This document shows positions 24,899 through 36,849 of a DNA stretch of 64,000 nt, piece after piece. A program made the translations under genes and the position numbers. The stretch spans positions 180,063,837 to 180,127,836 of the forward strand of contig RSEF01000001.1 of NCBI GenBank assembly GCA_003993805.1. The letters run 5' to 3'. This DNA is from Himantopus leucocephalus. Taxonomy: Eukaryota; Chordata; Aves; Charadriiformes; Recurvirostridae. Position 1 is the stretch's first letter. Each line of letters starts with the position of its first letter. A model generated the notes under the pieces. That model saw nothing but the letters and a program-made list of their open reading frames with translations, was not told the origin of the DNA and did no database searches.

Positions 24899-27800
24899 GT
24901 TGGTTGACATTTTTACAGCCCTATGCATTATACATATTACTGCTATTATCAAAAATTTATATTGTGTTACACAACATAATAGATGAAATAACCGGTCTGA
25001 GCTTCATATGCCGTACTGTCTTTCAGGCAGGGGAATACTATAGCTTAACACAGCTGTAGCTTAATGCAACAGTTTCTGACCAAACCTGAATGTTCGAAGG
25101 AAAACCTAGTAGTACGTTAAGGAAGCAGGTAATTCCTTTGAAACCAGGTGTTTGAATGGGCTGATGTGTAGCGGTGGTCATTATTCTTACGGGCAAGGAT
25201 GAAAGGAGAATGAGAGAGGCGTTGTCTTCCATTACAGCTACTGGCTATGAAGCTTAATACATTGATGAGTGGCACTCAGACGCCACGTTGACAAATGCTG
25301 TTTAAGAAGTCAAATAAGATACTTCTGAAGATATCATATCTTGGTGCTTTGTTTTCTTACTGTAGAGAGATGGCTGTCTTACAACACGCATTTGCTGCAC
25401 TAGTTAAAAAGGAAGAAGCTGTTAGTGGACCTCTGTCCTTTACGGACTTTATTGTAATGCTTTATAAGATGATAAAATTCAGTAGGCCTTGACATCTGTC
25501 AATCTGACTTGTTGGTAACTGTGAGCTGTAGGCTTTGGCTGGGATGCTACGTTAACCAGTTCCTGCCAAGGATGCTTAAACAAAGGTGACTGTGCCTGTG
25601 GGTTTGCACCGGTGCAAATGAGTTGCGATGATGGATGCAGTGTGGTGTACAGTGAGATGCAGTGCGTGGTCCAGCGGGACGCCATGCAGCCACTCAGAAC
25701 AAGGCACTCTGGAAACTCTGCTGGTTAAGGAGGGGTATGTTATGGTGGAAAACCTCTTTCCTAGAGAGCTTTCTTCAGCCCCTGAATCTCAGTCAGGGGT
25801 AGGAACAATCAAAAAAACCTTTTTTTTCCAAAAGCACAGTGTCAGTTGAATAGCAGAAACTTAACTCTATAATTCTGGTTATGCGAGCAAAGTAGTTTAC
25901 TAGGGTAAAAATTCTTAATTATCTCAGTGATAATTTGGTTATATCAATATTTTAATGGTTCAGAAATTCTACAGTTTACGAGCAGCTGATTTAGATACAG
26001 GTGAGTTTACTTTAATTCCTTCTTGTATTAGCCTTGTTTAGTGTTCACAACAGGTAGTGGACACGGTGATTCAAACTACCTCGGGATTCACAAGCAGCGT
26101 AAGACTTGAGGGAAGCATCTGTGTCTTGAATCCAGTCTCCTGAAATCAGCTAGAGAAACAGTGTTTAGTTCAGAAGCATCTATAGAACATCTGCCTTATA
26201 TACCGCTGGTCCAAGAAAACACCTCCAGCCTCCAGGAGCCAAATTTAAACCCTAATAGAGACAGTGAGTGGTATTAGTAGCTCTGCAGGAATGTACACAA
26301 TTGCTCTGTGGGATCAGGGACCCATATACCCAGATATGAACCAGCAGTTGTTGCCTGCTAAAACCAGCGCACAAAGTCTTACGGAATTTCTCTTTGGTTT
26401 GATAGTTGACATGTTGGCGGCTGTTGTCCGTAGCTGGGATGGGCTCACATCATGAGGGGAGCAAACACTTCCCTGCTCACACCTCCTGACTATGAATAGC
26501 AGAGTGAAAACTGATACCATCCAAACCTTGCCTGCATCTTCCAGAACTGCAGTGATAAAATCCTGTAGGTGCAAACTCAGGGAGGCTTTTTTCTGGTAGA
26601 CAGTGTGAGAGGGTGCAAAGACCATCCTAATTATCCACAAGCTTTCTCTGGATATTATTATGTTACAGTGGACTCCTCATGCTATCCAGAACATAGCACA
26701 GAGCAGTACTACCACAGTGTGGTAAAGTTTTGCATTGAATTGAGGAGAAACTGGGCCGGACTAGGGGACCATCTTAGGTATTTGGCTTGGGATGTCACAC
26801 CGGAGCAGAAAACCTTAAGGATTTGTCAGAGCCTTGAGAGGGGCTGTCGTAACCAGAGTATGCGCAGAGGAAGGAGGGCTTCCAGGGCAAATGCAGAAGA
26901 CTCTTGCACTCACGTGGCCTTTTCCCAAGTTTCGTGGGAAAGACTGTAGTTGTGTGAGAGAGGCAGCACTGCTAGCTCTGTATCTCTGTTCCTCTTTCTG
27001 CTTTTGCCTTTCTGGCTCACCTCAGAATGATGGCAGAAAGAAGGAAAAACAGGAGAACAGGGTGACCTCTTTCTTGTCAAGCCATAGTTCCACTCTCTCA
27101 TGCCCTTCTGATGACATCCCACAATAATCATAGGGAAGCTGCACAAAATATGTGCAGATAAGGAAGGGGATATAGAGTTATTTCATTCCACGTTTTCTGT
27201 TTGGCAGGTTTTGCAAGTGTAGGGCTCTGAATCCAGCTGTTAATCTTTTATATTAGGAAAGTACCATGATTAAATCATATCACTGAACGAGAGAAAAATG
27301 TGGTTATGTGGAGGAATTCAAAGTCCGAGGCTAAAAATTCCTTTTCTGGGAAGACTTATTCCAGAAAACTTAAGCAATAGAGGTGGAGAGGGCTCCTCTG
27401 TGGTCACTGTTAAGATCGGTTGATAAAGTTCTGGCTCCAAGAGGAAACAGATTGGATTTCACCCAGCACCCTGCCTCAGCCTTTCAGTTTATTGCTACTT
27501 TGCTAACCAAGTTTTGAAAGCTTTCCATTGCTAACATGAGTATGTTGGTATATCATTGGGGTCATAAATGACTTGAGTTGCATCATCTATATGTTATATT
27601 GGTATAATTTAGGTCTTGGTTAGTCTGCCTCAGACCATATCATAATATATGTAAATGTGGTTTTATATAAATAACTGACATCTAAGTATATATGCAACTA
27701 ACGGAGGAAATATTAACATAAATTCTTCTGTCTCATAAAATAAGGTCAGGTGAATCTTTTCCAGAAAAATGAGAAATATGCAAAATAAACCTGTTGGCCT

Positions 27801-28679
27801 ACATGTATATTGAACATATACAGCTTACGATGCTTCTATGTTTTCTGTAATAATGGCAACTAAATCCAGAGGTTCAGTTCTCTGTTGAATCTGATGTTTA
27901 AAGTTAATGTTTTTCAGTTTACAGTGACTGAATGCAGATGTATGGAGATGAGAGACCAGTATAGGAGTGGATAAGGAAATGGGTAACTGACAGGGAGGAA
28001 CTATTGCTCAAAAAGTCCTGGGCAAAATAAAGATCAAGACTTTAAAACACAAAGAAGTGGGCAGGACTGAAAGAGGGTCAGATAGCAAAATTAAAGGGGA
28101 GAAGATACTGCTTAGATTGAAAAGGCAGGTCTGCATTGTACTTAACAAGCGGTCTTGTACAGTTTCCCACTCACACCATGGTTTCACGGACAGCCTGCAG
28201 AAATACTACTGGGCAGTTCATTTGATCAGGCTTAATGATGTTCTAAGTTATTTAGTGCTCAAAAAATGATAAACAACACAGACTTGTATTGGATTCAGTG
28301 GTGTTAGGAGATGACTGCTTATTTTCTGAAGAGGTCTATGTAATAAGCCCAAGAAGTACTGCTGTCTCATAAATTTAACCTGTACATCCTCTCTTAAAGA
28401 AAAAAGCAAACACAAAAAAACCCTAAAAAACAAAACCCAAACAACAAAAAAAACCAAACCAAGATCAAACTTTGGCTTGGCTGTTTAGAGGGAGGGACTC
28501 AATACAAGGGGGTGTTTCCTGAGCTCTCCAGAGCTCATCCCATCTCGGGAGTCTCCCAACCTCTGAAATACCCTTGCCTCACCTCCCCTGACTCCTGTGC
28601 GGAGCAGGGCGTAGGAGGGTGCAGGTCCTCTGAGCTGCCGGCTACGTGCGCGGTGCTGCGCAATGGTAACCGGCTGATG
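24899..28679. other. KLF12 intron 2, first unique block
   Basis: Intronic DNA after the first coding exon. It includes an A-rich tract at 28396-28460 and a more GC-rich patch at about 28490-28680 leading into a CR1 fragment. Overlapping open frames at 26264-26455 and 26569-26949 (plus) match nothing I recognise. Confidence 0.6.
28396..28460. repeat. A-rich low-complexity tract
   Basis: Runs of A interrupted by C and a few other bases (such as AAACAAAACCCAAACAACAA) over 65 bases. No SINE body is visible upstream, so I read it as simple low complexity rather than a retrotransposon tail. Confidence 0.7.
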
Positions 28680-28835
28680 CAATGAGGACAGGGCTGCCAT
28701 CCAGGGCGACCTTGGCAGGCTGGAGAAATGGGCTGTCAAGGACTTCGTCAAGTCCAGCAGAGGGGAAAGTCCTGTACCTGGGGAGGAGCAGCCCCATGCT
28801 CTGGTGCAGGCTGGGCAAGCACCTGGAGCCATCTC
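28680..28835 (+). mobile_element. CR1 LINE internal ORF2 fragment
   Basis: Matches the CR1 segment just after the reverse-transcriptase catalytic motif: GGGCTGCCATCCAGGGCGAC, then a diverged 'rolling' stretch, then CCTGTACCTGGGGAGGAGCA and CCCCATGCTCTGGTGCAGGC. Both ends are lost, so this is an isolated internal piece of about 155 bases with frame breaks. Confidence 0.8.
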
Positions 28836-30231
28836 ATCTAACTTTGGAGCTGTCCTGGTTTTGTATGGAGATTGGACTTTCATTTTTCACTTTTTTCATG
28901 ATTTTAAAGACTAGTCATGATAAAAATCATTTTTTTTAATTTGTTTGAGGGTGTTTCAAGGAAGTTTTATGTTTTTATTTGCATAGGTAGAATATTAGTA
29001 GCAGTGTGGTGATACGTTTTGGTTCTTGTCATCAGCTGTCCCCTCCGTTTCTATTACAAACAAATGCAGTTTTCCTAGAAAGAAAATGACTGCTTTTAAG
29101 TAGTCTTTCACATCTAACATCGTTCTGTGGATTCTTAGAGTATAATTATGACTAGAAACATCAACAGGATAAAATATGTTAATCTCAAGGGAGTTATTTT
29201 GCACTGGCCATCAATCTATCCTTTCTGTCATGCGCTTTTCAGTTCAGATTACTCTCATGCAAAGAGGCTTTAGTTTGATGTTTTGTCTCAATTCATTATG
29301 ATTATAAATATCTTGGATAAAACAATGTAACAAACGACCACTTAAAAATGACTGATGGCCCCATTCAGCAAGGCAGGGAGACTGTGAAGTTCTTTTGGTT
29401 TCATCTGTTGTCTAGCATTTATCAAGATGGGTCCCTTAACAGTCGATTGGTGGTTGATATTTAATGAATATTTCACAGTGTAAATAGATAGCAGGCAGTT
29501 TGTTGTCTGGAGCCCAGTCATATTCATAGGACAGATCTGCTTTTACTTAACTGTCACTTAAAAATGTAAAACTTATGCTGAAACTCTAGAGAGGGACGAC
29601 AACTTTTTTCCCAAATCTTCTATTCAGGAGAGGGAGGAGCAGCAGAGATTTTCTTTCTTTTTCTGTTTCTGCTGCATACTGTGCTGTCTCTTCCTCTCAT
29701 ACTTTCCCATCGGGTGCTGGTGTGGCTGCTGGGCTGCTGGGACCATGCATGGGGAGCGGTGTAGCCCCCAGGTTCGCTCGCCGCTGGCTGAGTCCAGCTG
29801 GGAGTGGGGTGAGGTGGACTTGGAACTGATGCCCATGGCTGAAAAATTGCTGGGGGCGTTTCCAACACTGCTCTTTTCCAAGAAGAAAAAGGCATTTAAG
29901 GTGCCTGCAATGAACCCCTTCAGCTTGACTTGTTTGCATTGCATATAACCTCGTTCCTCTTCCCTTTGCCTTTGTAAAATTAATGAATGATTTCTGGGAA
30001 GCCTTCAGTGTTCCTATTAGGCTTTCCGTGTGAACAGCAGCACAAAACTTGTTCTATACCACTTCTTTCTCCCTTCCTTTCTGCTGGGCAGTTGCTTTCA
30101 TAGCCTAAATGGTTTCTTGTTTATGGGTCCCAGGTCTTGGCTCCATTCCATTCATTTCCCAACTATTTTGGTGTGTTTACATAGTGCTGTTCAGCAGCTG
30201 GTGTGGGGTGGGTATCCAAAGCGCACGCGTG

Positions 30232-30247
30232 CACACACACACACACA
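30232..30247. repeat. (CA)n microsatellite
   Basis: Eight CA units directly after GCGCACGCGTG. Confidence 0.85.
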
Positions 30248-33104
30248 AAATAAGTTCATCGGAATTAGGGTCAAGTCATTTTTAGTGCTTGACTTGTGAT
30301 CTGACCTTGTTTAAATCAAGTTGGGTTATGATTTTGGGGGCTTTGTCCTTCTATTTCGTTTCTCCAGTGTGGATCAGGGGGCAGACATCTATGGAGGTTC
30401 ATAGTCGTTGCTTTTAAGTTTCATATATCAAAAATACAATATATTTTAGAAGTGTTATTTTAGTGGCTGAAGGTAGCTGTGGTCTTTCTGCACCCTCGAA
30501 CTTCAGAAAGGCAACGGAAGTAGGCACAGAGGTGGGTTAGACTTTCCCTCTCAAAGTCTGGCCTACTGCAAAAGCCTCAGGCTTTGCTTTAAAATCAATA
30601 AATAAAGAGACCTTTATATATAATAAATAAGGTTATATTTTCAAGTAGTCAGCACAGAGCTGCCCAAGAGGCTTTGCTAAGAATCAGGAGAAACGTCTCT
30701 GGCTCAGCAGCGGTGTGCACAGTTTGCATCCTAGTGGCTGTACAGATTTCTGCTCGGCTTGGAGCTGCTCTGGGATGTTTCAGGTGCATTGACTTCATGG
30801 TAGTTCTTGAATTAAAATCATATTTATTAGGCATTTTTTTGAAGCAGGAAGAGTGGAGAATCTCATAAAAAAGGCATGGCAGCAACCTTCATGTGAGATG
30901 ATGTGTGGGGGAGGAAGAAGGCCCACGTTGTCTCTCTCGCGGGAGAGTAATTAGCTTAGAATTGACAAAATGTGACTGAAATATGGTTTATTTCTAATAC
31001 CAGAGTTCTTTTCACAGGGCATGTCGTTAAAATTACTAAATGTCATTTACAGAAAAGCTAGACCTTGCTGGTGTTGCCTGGATCGCTTGTGATGATGAGT
31101 CTGTGGTTAGTAAATTGTGGATGTACGTAAAAGCCGTGTTTAAGGATCTTCTTCAGCACCTAGTGACATAACTCGGTGCAGCAGAGTGTCTGTTGAACTA
31201 CTTTCCGAAGTTGATAGGTATGTCCTTACAATATCAGTTAGTGAATGTGTTAGCATCTCTCATTTGTATTACTGCTGTTGATTTTAAGGCTTGGTGTGTG
31301 ATTACTTAACTTTGATTAATTTAAGTTATACAGAGCTTAAACTCTTCCTGTGATGAGTGTCCTCCTGTAACTGTTGCTTTGGTTTTTAAAGTTTGGGTTT
31401 TTTGGGGCTTTTTAGCGGGTGTTTTTTTGTTTGTTTTTTTAAATTCATTTTGGGAGTGAAAAACCAAAAAACTTCCCATTGGAAAGTTTAGCCAGAGCTG
31501 AGTACAGAGGAAGCAAAAAACCAGCCTGTGAGCATAAAATGACAAATTGCTTTATAATGCAGCCACGGACACCCTTGGTTCCCATTTCTGGTATTTGAAA
31601 TGCGTGGTGTGTCGGTGTTCCTGTGCTGGGAGGGAGAGGAGATGCGCTACAAGCAGAGTTCCTGCTTCTCGGGAGGAACAAAACCAGATGCCGCTGCCTC
31701 TTGTAGTCTCCAAAATGCATGTTGTAGACTATGTGAAATAAAATGATGGAAGCAGGCCGAAGATCTAGGTGAGAAATTTTGGTGGGAGCTGCTCTTAGTA
31801 CCTCAGGACTGTAGGACCTGCCATATCTGCCTTGCTGATGGCATCCACTTCAGGGATCAGACTGTGGCCGTGGTACGAGTGATGCCAGGTCCCTGCATGC
31901 CCACCGGCCAGGGCAAGCTCCCTCCATGCTGTGCCTGCTGCAGGTGTGCTACTGCCTTTAAGAGTTTGGGTGTCCTCCCGTACCTTTGCAGTGCTCCTCT
32001 TGCTCGTTATTGTCTTTGTTGGAGGTAATTGGAGGTCTATCAGCATGGCGTTTACACGGCGTTAAAGTATCAGTTGTATGTTGTGGGCTCTGGCGTGAGG
32101 CCGTGCGCTGGGATCTGACGAGGAAGGCTTGGAAGGCTCGGTAGGGCCAGTCAAAGTGGTAGAGGTTTGTCCACAGCATTACTAGAAAACCTGGGAATGA
32201 TCAATCCCCCAAGTCTGCAGGCTGGTTTTGGTTTTGGAGGAAGCTGGCTGGAGCAGTCCAGACCAGAGCTGGGAAGTGAGCAGAGTCTGTTGAAAGACAT
32301 AGGCTGTGGACGTCTTCAGCACAACTGAGAAGGTCCCCTCCTGTTGCACAGCACTGCTTGCTGAGGGAGACGCAGACTCACGGTTCTGCTGGGTAAATGC
32401 TCAGAGACCTCCCAGTTGAGATAGTGTCCCGTCCCTCTTTGTTTAGTGGTGTTTTCAAACCAGCTGCTTCAGTTCCTCTTTCAGCCTTGATACTCCTGGT
32501 GAGGACTAGTTGTAAGTGACAGGACAGAGTCCGTAGGGAGCTACATCTCAAAGGCCTGGATCCATTGCTTTCAATTTCAGTGACTTTGCTGAAGTCTTCC
32601 ATGAGTCAACAGACAGCAGTAGGCATCTCCAGAGGGCACTTCTTCCCATGGGATTTCTGTACTCTCCCTGTAAGAACAGACATCCCCTCTGCCTGCAAGT
32701 TATGGTGAACGCACCAGGCTCCACTTTGCTGGACTTGCTCTCCAGCCCTTGGGTTCTCAAAGCATCCCTTGAGCATCCCTGCTCTTGCAGCCTGACTTCT
32801 CTGCTGCGGCACGTTCTCGTGGGAATGAAAGAGCAGTCACCAAGCTCATTTCACCTTTTATTCCTAGAGCACTTAGAGAACAATTACACTAATTCTAATA
32901 ATGACTAAATTTATACTACTCCAGAGAGGGAAGCACAAGGCATTTAATTTCAAAGCTGTTTGACAAGACCATTTTGATGTGTGTATTTTCAGAAGTATGA
33001 CACAAGTTTCCAAAGCGCCTAATAGGGAGAAAGATGTTTAATTTCATACTCTCAGGTTTTTGGTTTCCAAAAAGCTGAGTACTGTTCAGTTCAGTTGGGC
33101 ATGA

Positions 33105-33331
33105 TCTATCAAATGAAACAAGTTTAAACCAGAGATTTACAGGACTTACAACTTTTGCTTGTTTCTTAATGACCTGTTTCTGGTCATTAGTTATCAGGAT
33201 GTAAGTGTTTGCATGGANTCTATCAAATGAAACAAGTTTAAACCAGAGATTTACAGGACTTAGAACTTTTGCTTGTTTCTTAATGACCTGTTTCTGGTCA
33301 TTGGTTATCAGGATGTAAGTGTTTGCATGGA
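33105..33331. repeat. 113-base direct duplication flanking a single N
   Basis: 33105-33217 and 33219-33331 are the same 113-base sequence with two substitutions, separated only by N at 33218. Best read as the overlapping ends of two contigs, or two haplotypes of one locus, placed side by side instead of merged. A real tandem duplication is less likely because other Ns in the window show the same arrangement. Confidence 0.9.
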
Positions 33332-35812
33332 AAAAAGGATACTTCTGTTGTGGGAGGTATTAATTCTCAGTATCATGAAGCAGCACAGCTAACTGCATTT
33401 TAGAGTTAATTGTTACTTCTCATTGAGAAGGGAAAACCCCGTAGTTCTTGGCCTGCACAGTGGTGCTGATTAAGATACATTGAACGAGAAATTGAAATAC
33501 TACATACGCTTTCCTGTTTTCCTTTTCCTACATATCTGACGATAAACATTTAGTGCTACAAATAAATGCATTTGGATTTCAGTTATTTTTGACGTGCTGT
33601 GGAGAGAATAGTGTCAAACAATGGCAATTTGTCACTTCCCATATGAAGGTGGAGAAGAATGTGTTAGAACTCAGTAGCTAGCACGTAAGGAGAAGGCAGT
33701 TATTTTAATACTGATATCCAGTGCTAACGGACCTGAATGATGATTCCACTGGATACAGTATTTCATATACCCAAGGACACGTGTCTAAAAGAGAAAATAA
33801 GCTCCTGGTATTAATCTAAATCTTGACCTGCTCTTACGCTTCCCACATGGTGCTTCATGCGTACTCCTGGTGATTCATTCAGTCTGTCTTGTGCAGAGGT
33901 TCGGTGATGAGTCAGGAAAGGGCAAGTTTTCTCCTTTGAGGCTGTCACCTTCTTTTGAACTTTGCTACATACTTAGGGTTTTTTTTTGTTGTTGTTTCAG
34001 TTCAGTTTGATAGCAGTCCGCTACAGCTGTGATTGCTACAGTCAGCTGTGATGGACATGTGGGCATAGCTCAAGTGAAAACAAAAGCCTTCGTTTTCAAA
34101 CATTTTAGGTAAACGTGTTCTGGGTTTCTGCCTAAATTCCAAGTAATATAGAAATGTTTCAGTATTTGTATTAGCAAAAAAAAAAAAAGACCAACAAAAA
34201 AAGGTGTCCTAGAAATAGTGAGATTGTAAACATTATTTTTTTCCTTGGCTTTATTTTCCTGTTTTTAGATGAGATGGTGCAAGCCCCAAACCCCAAACAT
34301 TTGGAGTTAAGTCTGAGTTTCATTTAAAACTATATGAGCTTGGGCTTTGGTGGTTGTGAAGAGAGATGACAGTGAGAATCTCTCTTGCAAATTAAGAAGT
34401 AAGGAGTTTCTGTTGGCCTTAGGAAGATGAAAATTAACTTAGATGTGTAGGTCGTCTTATTAAGTGCAGTGGAACTGAGATGATGTTTGCTGAACTACTC
34501 TTTGGAGATTTACATAATGGATGAGATACAGGAGCTCCAGGCGGCATGACAGTGGAGTTTATTTTATCGCAGAATGTAAAACAAGTGAATTGCCTTAATA
34601 ATCTCTGCAGAAAGCAAGGATAATCTTTTTTTATATGCAGAAAGAGAGCCAGAGAGTTCATAATATCCTGGCTATTCATGTACAAGGAGCCAAACCTTTC
34701 TTTTGAATAATCTGGATGCCTTTAACTGTCATACTGTCTTACTCAGAACTTTTAAAGCTCTTCAGGAACGGCAAGCAACATGCATCTCTGAAAATATGGC
34801 TTTTATGCAGTAAAAATATACTATCTGCTGATAATTCATGGCTTGATAAAAGAGGCTTGTAAGAGGCTGGGTAATTATCCTAACTGCTACGTATTTAAAT
34901 ATATGGAAAGCATTTATAAACCGAGCTCACCTACTATTTATTTCTATAGTGGTAATAATAGTAATTTCAAAAGTTTTAGAACCTTCATAATTTCCAAGTG
35001 GGTGTATGTTGGAAAGAAGTTTTACTATTAAGATTAAGAGGTTTCAGGCTTTAATTTCCTCAAACCAGTTCACCCACTTTGGTTGGTGTGGGTGGTTTTT
35101 TCTACCTCAGCTGATGATACCTTTTCAGCATAGAAAATGGACAAAGAAACACTGGAAAAGTAGAGTAGTTAAATGTAGATGGTAATAACAACACCCAACT
35201 CCTATTGTGTGCTTCTCAACCGTGTATTTGGCTTCAAGCAAGAGTTTGGCTATTACTTTACTCTGAATATAAATGTGCCATTACTCTTTGATCTGTAGCA
35301 ACAGTTTGTTATGATCAAGGCTACTTACCACTTTTGCCTTAAGGAAAAGATTTACTGTTGGGGATAGCAGGTTTCCAAAAGAGTGAATGATGTCCTTAGT
35401 TTCTGGTTTCTGTGAGCTATATGCAGCTTAAGGATACTTTTGTATTAACCTGATGTCAATTGCTACCTCTTTTAGAAAAGTCTGGGCAAGTAATTCATCA
35501 TACAGTGTTGCACAGAAACATAGGCATTTATTTGCCTAATATGAAACCAGGGTATTGGAAAAAAAGGATAATTTCATGAATGTAGCATTCCACAAGCAAG
35601 GTTAGTTTCTGCTTTTGTTCATGAAAAAAATTTAAATATTTCCAATGATTTCAGTAGTGATGGACAATACCTAGGTTGATCTACTAAGTATGCTGTTCTC
35701 CACTCAATTCCAAGATGCAGGCTTGGGTTAGTTCTGTCAAATTTACTCTGGATACGGGTTATTTATCAGTTGATGTACAAAGTTAGATTTTTCTTTTAAC
35801 CGGTTTCTTTCC

Positions 35813-36849
35813 CTGGCTGGGTTTTTCGATGGCTGGGCTCAAAGAGTGGTGGTGTATGGAGTTAAATCCATTTGGTGGCCAGTCACAAGTGGTGTTCCCC
35901 AGGGCTCAGTACTGGGGCCGGTTCTCTCTAATATCAACGACATGGACAAGGGGGTTGAGTGCACCCTCAGTAAGTTTGCAGACAACACCGAGTTGGGCGG
36001 GAGTGTAGACCTGCTTGAGGGAAGGAAGGCTCTACAGAGGGATCTGGACAGGATGGATCGATGGGCTGAGACCAATGGTATGAGGTTGAACAAAGCCAAG
36101 TGCTGGTCCTGCACTTCGGTCACACCAATCCCATGCAGCGCTACAGGCTTGAGGAAGAGTGGCTGGAAAGCTGCTCAGCAGAAAAGGACCTGGGGGTGTT
36201 GGTGGACAGCTGGCTGAATATGAGCCAGTATGCCCAGGTGGCCAAGATTAGCATCCTGGCTTGTATGAGAAATAGTGTGGTGAGCAGGACTAGGGAAGTG
36301 ATCGTCCTGCTGTACTCAGCACTGGTGAGGCTGCACCTTGAATTCTGTGTCCAGTTTTGGGTCCCTCACTACAAGGAAGACATTGAGGTACTGGAGTGTG
36401 TCCAGAGAAGGGCAACAAAGCTGTTGAAGGGCCTAGAGCACAAGTCTTATGAGGAGCACCTGAGGGAACTGGAGTTGTTCAGCCTGGAGGAAAGAATACT
36501 CAGGGGAGACCTTATCACTCTCTACAACTACCTGAAAGGAGGTTGTAGCGAGGTGGGGGTTGGTCTCTTTTCCCAGGTAAGTGATAAGATGAAAGGAAAT
36601 GGCCTTAAATTGCACCAGGGGAGGTTTAGATTGGACATTAGGAAAAATGTCTTCACCAGAAGAGTTGTCAGGCATTGGAACAGGCTGCCCAGGGAAGTGG
36701 TGGACTTGCCATCCCTAGAGCTATCTAAAAGACCTGTAGATGTGGTGCTTAGGGACATGGTTTACTGCTAACTTGGCAGGGCTAGGTTAACGGTTGTACT
36801 TGATGGTATTAAAGATCCCTTCCAACCATAACGATTCTATGATTCTAGT
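35813..36849 (+). mobile_element. CR1 LINE, about 1 kb 3' portion, plus strand
   Basis: A 5'-truncated CR1 that begins inside the ORF2 reverse transcriptase and runs to the true 3' end. At 36806-36848 it has the terminal CCTTCCAACC-like box and two ATTCTATG-type octamers (GATTCTATGATTCTA). It is the most complete CR1 in the window and lies in the same orientation as KLF12. The 3' tail is better preserved than in the other copies, suggesting a younger insertion. No target-site duplication is obvious, as is usual for CR1. Confidence 0.95.
35846..36771 (+). pseudogene. Broken CR1 ORF2 (reverse transcriptase C-terminal half)
   Basis: Two overlapping plus-strand frames, 35846-36217 and 36100-36771, each carry part of CR1 ORF2. 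The first includes the reverse-transcriptase block [10 protein letters not shown] and a catalytic-site segment that reads FADN where active copies have FADD; a short in-frame loss sits between them (VLSNINDM). Homology then passes to the second frame near 36100, indicating a frameshift of one base. The second frame is 223 codons, runs through the conserved LNxxLRRA-like C-terminal region ([20 protein letters not shown]) and stops before the 3' UTR. Truncation, frameshift and the altered catalytic residue mean no activity is expected. Confidence 0.9.

Larger units (their letters stand above)
28836..35812. other. KLF12 intron 2, unique block with one N join
   Basis: AT-rich unique DNA with a (CA)n repeat at 30232-30247 and the duplicated assembly join around 33218. 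A relatively GC-rich stretch of about 1 kb (31780-32830) carries several overlapping minus-strand frames of 68 to 83 codons; none resembles a known protein. No exon is recognised. Confidence 0.55.

Noticed and set aside
24862..25059. 65-codon frame starting at the ATG in the first KLF12 coding exon
   Set aside because: The KLF12 residues are in another frame, and most of this frame is intronic. Only its exonic part matters, as a possible uORF.
26264..26949. Two plus-strand frames suspected to be a decayed retroviral or gene remnant
   Set aside because: No protein motif of gag, pol or any host family could be recognised.
28396..28460. A-rich tract as a SINE or retrocopy tail
   Set aside because: No element body or parent gene is visible upstream.
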